Origin: CAUYXS01 sp965248495
GTDB lineage: Bacteria; Chloroflexota; Dehalococcoidia; Lucifugimonadales; Australimonadaceae
Reading direction: 5' to 3'
Assembly: GCA_965248495.1 (NCBI GenBank)
Contig: CBDFJL010000003.1
Location: 1,860,001 to 1,924,000, forward strand
Length of the DNA: 64,000 nucleotides
The position numbers and the translations under genes are program-made. Each line of letters opens with the position of its first letter. Positions within the stretch are counted from its first letter, which is position 1. The notes below the pieces were generated by a model. It was not told the origin of the DNA and made no database searches. It saw only the letters and a list, made by a program, of their open reading frames with translations. Positions 15,275 to 22,738 of the stretch are shown here, one piece after another.

Positions 15275-16666
15275 CTAGAGGCCGTACTCCTCGAGGAACC
15301 TGAGCCAGACCTCGCTGAACGTCGGAAACGCCGGCACCGCGTGCCAGAGCGTGTCCAGCGTCACCTTGCCGACGATGGCGATGGTGGCCGCATGCGCCTG
15401 CTCGCCGGCGTTCGGGCCGACGAAGGTCGCGCCGACCAGCGTCCGTGTGTCCTCATCGACGACGAACTTGACGCCACCCTGCACGCCCTCGGCGTACAGC
15501 GGGTTGGCAGCGACGCCTAGCCCCATCTCAACGACGCGGACGTTGGTGCCTTTCTCTCGGGCCATTCGCTCCGTCCAGCCGACGGTGGCCACTTGGGGGT
15601 CGGTGAAGATAACCGCGGGTACGGCGACGTGGTCGGCCCATGCGGCGACGTCCTTGCCCAGGATGTGGTCGCCGGCGATGCGCGCCTGGTATTTCCCCTG
15701 ATGCGTGAGCAGCGCTCGCCCGTTGACGTCGCCGACGGCGTAGAGCCAGCCACCGTCGACGCCGGTGACCTGGAGGCTGTCGTTGGTCTCCAGGATGCGG
15801 CCGGGGGTGAGCCCCACGGTGTCGACGCCGATGTTGGCGGTGTTCGGCCGGCGGCCCGCCGCCACAAGGACCTCGTCGGCGACGATGGAGTCGCCCGCGT
15901 CGGTCGTGACCGTGACCTCGCCGCTGGGGGAACGCTCGACGCCGGTCACCGTCGCACCCATGCGCACTTCGATGCCCATCTCCTTCAGCGCGTTTACCAG
16001 CAGTTCCATGGCAAACGGCTCGACCGCCGGGAACTCGTGGGCCTTGAAGCGCTCGATGACCGTGACCTCCTCGGCACCGAGCCACCTGACGGCCTGCGCC
16101 ATCTCCGTGCCGACGGCCCCGGCGCCGATGACGATGATGCGGCGTGGGACGCTCGTCATCGAGGTGATCTCACGCGCTGTCCACGGCTTGGCCTCGGCGA
16201 GGCCGGGCACCGGAGGAACCAACGCACTGCTGCCCGTGGCGACGACCACCGCCTTGTTGGCGGTCAGCGTTTGGGTGACGACGCCGTCGACCACGACCTC
16301 GACTGTCTTGTCGCTCGCGAGGCGCCCAAAACCGCGGATGAGCGGCGTCTTCACGGAGTCCAGCCACTGCACCTGCCCCTTGTCGTCGTAGTTCGACGCC
16401 ATCGCGTTGCGCCGGCTCAGGACCGCGGCGACGTCCAGCGAGCCGGTGACGGCCTCCCGGGCGCCGGGCACGCGTTTGATGGTGGCCAGGGCCCCTCCCG
16501 CGCGCAGCAGCGCCTTGCTGGGCATGCAGGCCCAGTAGGAGCACTCGCCGCCGACGAGCTCGCTCTCGACCACGACGGTGGTGAGGCCGCCAGGCGACGT
16601 GCGGCCGGCGATGTTCTCGCCCGCGGAGCCGCCGCCGATGATGATGACGTCATAGTTGTCTGGCAT
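15275..16666 (-). CDS. FAD-dependent pyridine nucleotide-disulfide oxidoreductase (Lpd/mercuric reductase-like)
   Basis: A 463-residue flavoprotein. It has an N-terminal FAD motif VIIIGGGSAGENIA (7-20), the redox-active disulfide GGECSYWACMPSK (C42 and C47), an NAD(P)-binding motif IIVIGAGAVGTEMA, the second FAD motif YAVGDVNGRALLTH and a C-terminal dimer domain. The active-site spacing (C-x4-C) and the aromatic insert YW resemble the Lpd/mercuric reductase branch. The terminal H-P-(T)-x-E pair is weak (HAVPAFPTFSE, the proton-relay histidine is shifted), so the substrate disulfide is unclear. GGAG precedes ATG 16664-16666. It is divergent from senA, and a role in reducing a selenium or thiol intermediate is only a guess from position. 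Confidence 0.88.
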   Translation of the reverse strand: MPDNYDVIIIGGGSAGENIAGRTSPGGLTTVVVESELVGGECSYWACMPSKALLRAGGALATIKRVPGAREAVTGSLDVAAVLSRRNAMASNYDDKGQVQWLDSVKTPLIRGFGRLASDKTVEVVVDGVVTQTLTANKAVVVATGSSALVPPVPGLAEAKPWTAREITSMTSVPRRIIVIGAGAVGTEMAQAVRWLGAEEVTVIERFKAHEFPAVEPFAMELLVNALKEMGIEVRMGATVTGVERSPSGEVTVTTDAGDSIVADEVLVAAGRRPNTANIGVDTVGLTPGRILETNDSLQVTGVDGGWLYAVGDVNGRALLTHQGKYQARIAGDHILGKDVAAWADHVAVPAVIFTDPQVATVGWTERMAREKGTNVRVVEMGLGVAANPLYAEGVQGGVKFVVDEDTRTLVGATFVGPNAGEQAHAATIAIVGKVTLDTLWHAVPAFPTFSEVWLRFLEEYGL

Positions 16667-16858
16667 TTGCTGCTCCTGGGTCGGGTCGTGCGTCGCGGGG
16701 ATGGTGTTGCGGCATCGCGCGACCGGGCATCGCAAAGTCTGATGCGAACACCGCCGCGACCGGTGCCAGCCCGCCGAGGGCGCCGGTACCTTGGGCCACG
16801 CGAACTCTGGGGGCCACGCGAATTCTAGCGCAGCGGCCGCGCTCGGCGAACCTCTCGC

Positions 16859-16864
16859 TATAAT
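16859..16864 (+). promoter_or_regulatory. possible -10 element upstream of the senA-like gene
   Basis: A consensus TATAAT lies 83 bp before the senA ATG in the 281-bp gap shared with the divergent oxidoreductase. No recognisable -35 hexamer stands at the right distance, so it would need an activator or be fortuitous. Confidence 0.3.
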
Positions 16865-16947
16865 GGGCCGACGCGCCGTGGAGTGGCCGTTCTCGGCGCT
16901 CCGGTATCCAAATAGGATCGCCTAATTAGCCTGACCAAGGTGGACCG

Positions 16948-18246
16948 ATGACCAAGGCCTCCGACCCTGCCACCGACGAGCTGCTGACCGGCGCCCGCGA
17001 GGCTGTCGCGCGGGTCCTGGAGATCACCGACCGACTCGAAGGCAGCCAGCTCCATGGCCCGATGATCCCCATCGTGAACCCGGCGGCATGGGAGGTCGGC
17101 CACGTCGGCTGGTTTTTCGAGAAGTGGACCCTGCGCAACCTGTACGAAGCAGAATCGCTCGTCGAGGGGGCCGATGCCCTCTACGACTCAGCGGTCATCC
17201 CCCATGACGTGCGATGGAAGCACAGGCTCCCCTCTTGGCAGGCGACGCGGGACTACCTGGCGACCGTCGCTGAAGAGGCGTTGCGGCGTGTGGAAGGGCG
17301 TGAGCTAACAGCCGATGAGGCCTACTTTTTGCGCCTGTCCATGCTTCATACCGACATGCACGCGGAGGCGTTCACCTACACGCGCCAGACGCTCGGCTAC
17401 CCGGAGCCGAGCCTTTCAACACCCACGGTGCGGCCCCAGCCGCCGGCGGGTTACGAGCTCCACGACGCCGCTATCCCCGGCGGGATGTTCCAGCTAGGGC
17501 CTGCGCCCGGCGAGGAGCCGTTCGTCTTCGACAACGAGAAGTGGGGACACGAGGTCCACGTCGCGCCCTTCCACATGAGCGCGACTGCAGTCTCCAACGC
17601 CGAGTTCCGGGCCTTCGTCGACGCAGGAGGCTACCAAGACCGCCAAGCGTGGTCGGAGGTCGGATGGGCGTGGCGCGAGGCGGTCGGGGCCGACCACCCG
17701 ATCTACTGGCGGCGTGCCGCGGACGGCGCGTGGAACGTCCGGCGTTACGACCGTGAGGTGCCCCTGGACCCGCACGCAGCCATCATCCACGTGAGCTGGC
17801 ATGAGGCCTGCGCCTACTGCGATTGGGCCGGACGCCGGCTCCCAACCGAGCCGGAGTGGGAGCTCGCGGCAGCGGGCGGACTCAACGGCGAGGCCAAGCG
17901 CCGGTTTCCCTGGGGCGACGAGCCGCCGACCCCCGAGCGGGCCAACCTCGATTTTCGAGGGCGCGGCACCATCGACGTGCGGGCGCTGCCCGACGGCGAC
18001 AGCCTTTACGGCGTCCGCCAGATGATCGGCCAGGCGTGGGAATGGACCTCCACGGACTTCGCCCCCTACCCCGGCTTTGTCATCGACCCCTACAAGGAGT
18101 ACTCCGAGCCCTGGTTCTACAACCACAAGGTGCTGCGCGGTGGCGCCTGGAGTACTCGCAGCCGCCTCATCCGCAATACCTGGCGCAACTTCTACACGCC
18201 CGATCGCCGAGACGTGATGTGCGGGTTCCGAACGTGCGCACGCTGA
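16948..18246 (+). CDS. senA: SenA-like selenoneine synthase (EgtB/SenA family sulfoxide-synthase fold)
   Basis: A 432-residue non-haem iron enzyme. An N-terminal DinB-like domain carries the iron ligands H52 (WEVGHVGWF) and H134/H138 in the HTDMHAE motif (HX3HXE, 134-140), the same pattern as EgtB. A C-terminal formylglycine-generating-enzyme-like domain follows, with PTEPEWELAAAGG and the closing RGGAWSTRSRLIRNTWRNFY. SenA joins hercynine to a selenosugar and oxidises it toward selenoneine, where EgtB uses a thiol. I call SenA rather than EgtB mainly because the next gene is senB-like and because of features such as VFDNEKWGHEV and the missing egtA/C/E. EgtB remains the main alternative. Confidence 0.75.
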   Translation: MTKASDPATDELLTGAREAVARVLEITDRLEGSQLHGPMIPIVNPAAWEVGHVGWFFEKWTLRNLYEAESLVEGADALYDSAVIPHDVRWKHRLPSWQATRDYLATVAEEALRRVEGRELTADEAYFLRLSMLHTDMHAEAFTYTRQTLGYPEPSLSTPTVRPQPPAGYELHDAAIPGGMFQLGPAPGEEPFVFDNEKWGHEVHVAPFHMSATAVSNAEFRAFVDAGGYQDRQAWSEVGWAWREAVGADHPIYWRRAADGAWNVRRYDREVPLDPHAAIIHVSWHEACAYCDWAGRRLPTEPEWELAAAGGLNGEAKRRFPWGDEPPTPERANLDFRGRGTIDVRALPDGDSLYGVRQMIGQAWEWTSTDFAPYPGFVIDPYKEYSEPWFYNHKVLRGGAWSTRSRLIRNTWRNFYTPDRRDVMCGFRTCAR

Positions 18247-18291
18247 TGCCGGTGGCTCCGCTCGGCGCATCGAACCGCGAGGGCGGCTGAG

Positions 18292-19248
18292 GTGAAAATC
18301 GCCGTCGTCACGCCCGCCGGGCCCGGCGCCAACAACGGCAACCGGGTTACGGCAAACCGCTGGGCGCACATCCTGCGTGGGCTCGACCATCGCGTTTCGG
18401 TCGGCCAGCAATACGACGGGCGGGACGCTGACGCGCTAGTGGCGGTCCACGCCATCCGGAGCGCCGGCTCGGTCCAGCGCTTTAGCGAGCAGTGCCCCGG
18501 CCGGCCGATAGTGGTGCTGCTGGCCGGCACCGACGTCTACGGCGACCTGTACGGCAGTGAAGACGGCCGGCGGTCGGTGGAGCTGGCGGACCGCCTGGTA
18601 ACGCTGCAGCCGCTGGCCATCGAAGAGCTGCGGAGCGCGGACCGGCGAAAGGCCCGCACCATCGTGCAATCGGCTGCACCGACGCCAGGCCCCGGCCCTT
18701 CACCCGGAGCACGCCACTTCGACGCGGCAGTCATCGGCCACCTGCGCCCGGTGAAGGACCCCTTTCGCGCGGCGCTGGCATCGCGCCTGGTGCCGGCGGC
18801 CTCGCGGCTTCGCATCGTCCAGAGCGGCCGAGCCCTCAGCCCCGAGATGGCCCGCCGGGTCCAGCGAGAGGCCAGGGCCAACCCACGCTACCGATGGCTC
18901 GGCGCCGTTCCTCACTGGCGTGCGCGTCGAGCGCTCCGCCGCGCTCACGTGATGGTCATCTCCTCGATCTCTGAGGGCGGTGCCAACGTGGTGTCCGAAG
19001 CGGTGGCCGACGGCGTCCCGATCCTCGCGTCCCGCATGCCGGGCAACGTGGGACTCCTAGGTGACCGCTACGCCGGTTACTTTCCGGTGGAGGGCACTGC
19101 GGAGCTGGCCGCCCTCCTGACTCGCGCCGAGGAGTCGGCCACCTTCCGCCGAGCGCTCGTGGCGGCCGCGGCGCCCCTCAAAGCACTGGTTGATCCGGCG
19201 TGCGAGACGGATGCCTGGCGCCGGCTCATCGCGGAGCTTGCGAACTAA
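18292..19248 (+). CDS. senB: SenB-like selenosugar synthase (glycosyltransferase)
   Basis: A 318-residue GT-B glycosyltransferase-like protein from a GTG start. It opens MKIAVVTPAGPGANNGNRVTA and contains LLAGTDVYGDL, VIGHLRPVKDPFRAALASRL and SEGGANVVSEAVADGVPILASR, which together match the SenB family as I know it. SenB couples selenophosphate to a nucleotide sugar, making the selenosugar that SenA consumes. It follows senA by 45 bp on the same strand, the usual pairing. The third partner, SenC/SelD (selenophosphate synthetase), is absent here and must be encoded elsewhere. It ends 6 bp from the convergent importer operon. Confidence 0.8.
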   Translation: MKIAVVTPAGPGANNGNRVTANRWAHILRGLDHRVSVGQQYDGRDADALVAVHAIRSAGSVQRFSEQCPGRPIVVLLAGTDVYGDLYGSEDGRRSVELADRLVTLQPLAIEELRSADRRKARTIVQSAAPTPGPGPSPGARHFDAAVIGHLRPVKDPFRAALASRLVPAASRLRIVQSGRALSPEMARRVQREARANPRYRWLGAVPHWRARRALRRAHVMVISSISEGGANVVSEAVADGVPILASRMPGNVGLLGDRYAGYFPVEGTAELAALLTRAEESATFRRALVAAAAPLKALVDPACETDAWRRLIAELAN

Positions 19249-19254
19249 CGCAGG

Positions 19255-20130
19255 CTATCTCGCCAGGCGGCGCATGCCCGCCGACGCAAGGTCGACGGCC
19301 AGGACCAGCAGCAGGTACCAGACCAGCAGGAGCGTGACGTTTGTGTAGTGGAAGAGGCTGAGGGACAGCCGAAACTCCATGCCGAGCCCGCCTGCGGCCA
19401 CGAGTCCCACCACGATGGTGGTACGGATGATGACCTCCCAGCGGTAGAAGCTGTAGGTCACGAAGCGCGGTAGCGCCGCTGGGAGCACGCCGTAGACCAT
19501 GACCTTCAGCCAGCCTGCTCCCGCCGTGCGAAGGGCGCGCGATGGCCGCTCGTCCATCCCCTCGACCACCTCAGCCGACAACTTGCCAAGGATGCCGAAG
19601 TTGTGGATGGCAAGCGCCACGGCACCCGGCAGAATGCCCGGCGCGAACACGAACACCAGTAGCATCGCCCAGATCAGCTCCGGCACCGAACGCGTGACGG
19701 CGTACACGAGCCGCACAATGATGAGCCACGCGCCCCACGCGCGGCTCCCATGGGGGGCCAGGTCGCCGACCATGACGTTGCGCGCCGCGAACATGAACGT
19801 CGCCAGCGCGCCCGCTACCGCGAAGGCGATGGCCAGCACACTCATGGCCAGCGTATCGAGCGCCAGACGCGCGGCGCCCGCCCAAGCGTCCGCCTGGAGG
19901 TAGGCCGGTGTCCTCCCCGTGCCGATCCCCAGCAGCTCCTCCAGGAAGGACCACGCTCGGGTGACAGTCTCCACTGAGAAGAAGGCGTGGCTGGAGTTCC
20001 GGTCCAGCACGAGCACGTAGAGCCACGACGAGATCACGAGCGCTAGGGCGAGCGCGACGGTGAAACGCACGAACGTGATCCGCGGCGGGCGGTCGATGGC
20101 GCGGGCGAGCTCGGTGGAGCGAACCGTCAT
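19255..20130 (-). CDS. PhnE-type ABC transporter permease (oxyanion importer, second copy)
   Basis: A 291-residue permease with about six membrane segments and the docking segment ERPSRALRTAGAGWLKVMVYGVLPAALP. This and the closing IVGLVAAGGLGMEFRLSLSLF are typical of phosphonate-type PhnE proteins. ATG 20128-20130 overlaps the stop of the upstream permease by 4 bp (ATGA) and has GGAGG upstream. It is the last gene of a four-gene minus-strand operon with a second permease, an ATPase and a binding protein. The substrate is judged from the binding protein: probably a selenium oxyanion rather than phosphonate. Confidence 0.88.
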   Translation of the reverse strand: MTVRSTELARAIDRPPRITFVRFTVALALALVISSWLYVLVLDRNSSHAFFSVETVTRAWSFLEELLGIGTGRTPAYLQADAWAGAARLALDTLAMSVLAIAFAVAGALATFMFAARNVMVGDLAPHGSRAWGAWLIIVRLVYAVTRSVPELIWAMLLVFVFAPGILPGAVALAIHNFGILGKLSAEVVEGMDERPSRALRTAGAGWLKVMVYGVLPAALPRFVTYSFYRWEVIIRTTIVVGLVAAGGLGMEFRLSLSLFHYTNVTLLLVWYLLLVLAVDLASAGMRRLAR

Positions 20131-20927
20131 CCCAGCCGCCTCCGCACCTGAGTACTCCACAGGTCCACGAGCAGCACCAAGCCGACCAGAGCCCAGAGGA
20201 AGGTCCACGCTCGCTCGTAGGCGAGGTCAGCAAGCGCAATCTGGATCTGGAAGCCGAGCCCGCCGAGTCCGACCCAACTCAGGATGGCTGCCGAGCGGAT
20301 GCCGCACTCCAGCCGGTAGAACGTGTAGGAGAGCATGTCCGGAAGTGCCATGGGCAGCCGCCCGTACCAGAACACCCGCCACTCGGACGCCCCGGCCCTC
20401 CGCAGCGACTCCAGCGGTGCCTGCGGCACGTCTTGCAGCAGCTCGGCGTAGATGCGCCCTAGGATCCCCCCGTAGGGGATGCCCAACGCCAAGACGGCGG
20501 CCATGGGCGAGAGTCCCAGCGCCGCGACGAACACCAGCGCCCATACCAGCTCGTGGATGGAGCGCAGGAACGCCAACAACCCCCGGACCAGCGTGACGTT
20601 GAGGACGGACCACGAGCGTGAGCGCGCCAGCGTGCCCGAGGCCACCGCGCCAAGGGGCATGCCGATGGCGAGCGCGACGCTCAGCCCAGCCACCGCGTAG
20701 GCCACGGTCCGCCAGGCGGAGGTGACGACCTTGCCCAGCAGGTCCTGCGACAGCTCGGGCCGCAAGGCCGCGCCGAAGATGTCGCCGATGGCGGCGATAC
20801 CGCGCGGGTGCAGGACGCCCCTGGACCAGTCCACGGCGAACAGACTGAGGAAGAAACCGCCGGCGAGAATCAGCGTGAGAACACGCCTGCTTTCGAGCAG
20901 CCTCGGTCCCACTGGGGGCCGGCGCAT
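20127..20927 (-). CDS. PhnE-type ABC transporter permease (oxyanion importer, first copy)
   Basis: A 266-residue membrane protein from ATG 20925-20927, 7 bp after the ATPase stop. It has about six hydrophobic segments and the docking loop PLESLRRAGASEWRVFWYGRLPMALP (about residues 160-185), followed by SYTFYRLECGIRSAAILSWVGLGGLGFQI. Its partner permease at 19255 is a diverged paralogue with the same layout, so the pore is probably a heterodimer. The open frame extends upstream to 20987 but that part overlaps the ATPase gene. Confidence 0.88.
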   Translation of the reverse strand: MRRPPVGPRLLESRRVLTLILAGGFFLSLFAVDWSRGVLHPRGIAAIGDIFGAALRPELSQDLLGKVVTSAWRTVAYAVAGLSVALAIGMPLGAVASGTLARSRSWSVLNVTLVRGLLAFLRSIHELVWALVFVAALGLSPMAAVLALGIPYGGILGRIYAELLQDVPQAPLESLRRAGASEWRVFWYGRLPMALPDMLSYTFYRLECGIRSAAILSWVGLGGLGFQIQIALADLAYERAWTFLWALVGLVLLVDLWSTQVRRRLG

Positions 20928-20934
20928 CGTGGCG

Positions 20935-21732
20935 CTAGGTTGCACTGCGCAGGCCTTCGAGCTCGTATAGCGCACCCAGCCGCTCATCGGTCAGATGCTC
21001 GGTAGGCAGGTCGAACTGCACTATGCCGTTGCGGAAGCCGATCGCTCGCCCGAAGTACCGCTTCGCCAGCTCGACGGTGTGGATACTTGCGACCAGCGTC
21101 TCGCGGTCCTCCTTCGTGACGGTGACCAGCAGACGCAGCACCTCGTCAGCGCGCGCTGGGTCCAACGAGGCCACCGGCTCGTCGGCGAGGACGATACGCG
21201 GGTCCTGCACCAGCAAACGGGCGATGGCGACGCGCTGCTGCTCGCCTCCGGAAAGCTTTCCCACCCTTCGGTAGGCGAGGTCCTCAACGCCGACGCGCGC
21301 GAGTGCCGCGAGCCCTTGCGAGCGGTCGCTTGGCCAGACCAGCGACACCAGCGATCGTGCGATGCCCCATTCGCCCAGCCGCCCGGCCAGCGCGTTTTGG
21401 AGCGCCGACAGGTTGGGCACGAGGTCGAACTGCTGGGCCACCATGCCCACGAGGCGGGCCAGCTCGCGTCCCGGGCGCATGTGCGCGAGGTCGTGGCCAT
21501 GGAGACGAATGGTGCCGGACGATGGCTCTACCGCGCCGGCGATCATGCGAAGCAGCGTCGTCTTGCCCGCACCGCTGGGGCCGATGATCGCGACGCGTTC
21601 GCCCGGTTCCACTCTCAGATCGAAGGGCGCGAGCACCGAGCTTCGGCCGAAGCTCTTGCCCACGCCCTCCATCAATACCGCTGGCAATACGGCTGGATGC
21701 GCTCCCAGGCTATTCGTCAATGCCGACGTCAT
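20935..21732 (-). CDS. PhnC-type ABC transporter ATPase
   Basis: A 265-residue nucleotide-binding subunit with Walker A GPSGAGKTT (about residues 52-60), Q-loop region VAQQFDLVPNLS, signature LSGGEQQRVAIARLL, Walker B RIVLADEP and the H-loop histidine in VASIHTVELA. The sequence is of the PhnC branch used for phosphonate, phosphite and related oxyanions. ATG 21730-21732 overlaps the binding-protein stop by 4 bp (ATGA), so translation is coupled. It energises the two permeases downstream. Confidence 0.92.
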   Translation of the reverse strand: MTSALTNSLGAHPAVLPAVLMEGVGKSFGRSSVLAPFDLRVEPGERVAIIGPSGAGKTTLLRMIAGAVEPSSGTIRLHGHDLAHMRPGRELARLVGMVAQQFDLVPNLSALQNALAGRLGEWGIARSLVSLVWPSDRSQGLAALARVGVEDLAYRRVGKLSGGEQQRVAIARLLVQDPRIVLADEPVASLDPARADEVLRLLVTVTKEDRETLVASIHTVELAKRYFGRAIGFRNGIVQFDLPTEHLTDERLGALYELEGLRSAT

Positions 21733-22634
21733 TCGACGATACCCAGGCCTCGGGCCACGTCCTCGATGGCGCGGTAGTTAGCATTCTCCGTCGCGACGAA
21801 GCTATCCGTTTGGAATGCCTCGGCGATTTCGGCGGCGCGCCCAACGGCGGCGGCGGCGATCGCCAGGAGCGCTTCTTGGACCTTGGCCACGGTGCCGGAG
21901 CCGTAGGTCTCGTCGACGTCGCTGTTGACCACCCAGTGGTAGTCGAAGTAGGCGGGCGTGCGGAAGAAGACGTCGACCTTGCTCAGGTCGACCTCACCTG
22001 CCGCGACCCGGGCTTCCCACACGGCCTCGTTCAGCGCCCCGGCGTCGAAAGCGCCCTGCTCCACCAGCTTCCACGTCACGTCATGGGACCCGCTGAAGCT
22101 GAGCGTGCTGAAGTCACCCTCCGGGTCGATCCCGGCCTCCGTGAGGTAGAACCGGGGCATGAGGTGCCCGGAGGTCGAGCTCTCGCTGCCGAACGTGAAC
22201 GATCTGCTCTCCAGGTCGGCCAGAGAGGCAATACGGGAGCCGGGGGCGGCGACGAAGACGGAGCGGAACTCCGCGTCGCGTGGGCGCTGGGCGATGGCGA
22301 GGGCGTCGGGAACGGCGAGCCGTGCCTGCACGCCGGTCAGGCCGCCGTACCATGCCATCTGGATGTCGCCCTGCTTGAAGGCGGTGACCACGGTCGAGTA
22401 GTCGGCCGCGGGCACGTACTGGACGTTCAGCCCCGTCTCCTCGGACAGGTATTCGGCGATGTTGTTGAAGCGCACTTCGAGGATGCTGACGTTCTGGTCG
22501 GGGATACCAGCGATGACGAATGGCGGCTTCTCATCGTCGCTGCCGCAGGCCGCGACGATGAGAACGGCGAGCATGACTGCGACGAAGGCGAGCATGCGAG
22601 TGGTGGAAGGCAGGGGGGTCATGGAGAGGTGCAT
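21729..22634 (-). CDS. PhnD-type substrate-binding lipoprotein, putative selenate/selenium-oxyanion subfamily
   Basis: A 301-residue lipoprotein (lipobox LIVAAC) of the phosphate/phosphonate PhnD superfamily. Key segments are IPDQNVSILEVRFNNIAEYL, WYGGLTGVQARL, FGSESSTSGHLMPRFYL, FSGSHDVTWKLVEQGAFDAGALN and TPAYFDYHWVV. The last three match, as I recall it, the subfamily named putative selenate ABC transporter binding protein rather than true PhnD. It is first in the importer operon and is divergent from a LysR gene. ATG 22632-22634 has GAAGG upstream; a longer frame to 22739 would cross the LysR box. Phosphonate, phosphite or arsenate are alternatives to selenium as ligand. Confidence 0.78.
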   Translation of the reverse strand: MHLSMTPLPSTTRMLAFVAVMLAVLIVAACGSDDEKPPFVIAGIPDQNVSILEVRFNNIAEYLSEETGLNVQYVPAADYSTVVTAFKQGDIQMAWYGGLTGVQARLAVPDALAIAQRPRDAEFRSVFVAAPGSRIASLADLESRSFTFGSESSTSGHLMPRFYLTEAGIDPEGDFSTLSFSGSHDVTWKLVEQGAFDAGALNEAVWEARVAAGEVDLSKVDVFFRTPAYFDYHWVVNSDVDETYGSGTVAKVQEALLAIAAAAVGRAAEIAEAFQTDSFVATENANYRAIEDVARGLGIVE

Positions 22635-22703
22635 CTGGGAGGACCTTCGGTCCGCAGGCCGTGGCCGCACGTTACGGAAGTGGTATCGTCGAAGGCAACG
22701 CCG

Positions 22704-22718
22704 ATAACAAAACGTTAT
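22704..22718. promoter_or_regulatory. LysR-type box between importer operon and LysR gene
   Basis: ATAAC, five bases and GTTAT form a perfect inverted repeat containing the classic T-N11-A core (22705-22717). It lies in the 104-bp divergent intergenic region, 20 bp before the LysR ATG and about 70 bp before the binding-protein start. It is the expected site for autoregulation and for activating the importer. Confidence 0.6.
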
Positions 22719-22738
22719 GAATGGCTGATGGACGGGCA

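Noticed and set aside
15593..16828. 411-codon open frame on the plus strand
   Set aside because: Antisense to the FAD oxidoreductase with its intact CX4C and Rossmann motifs.
16948..18246. Plain EgtB (ergothioneine sulfoxide synthase) call
   Set aside because: The fold and iron motif allow it, but the adjacent SenB-like gene and lack of egtA/C/E favour SenA; kept only as an alternative.
19255..22634. Phosphonate importer phnCDE
   Set aside because: No phosphonate-degradation genes are nearby, and the binding protein resembles the putative selenate branch; the substrate is still not proved.
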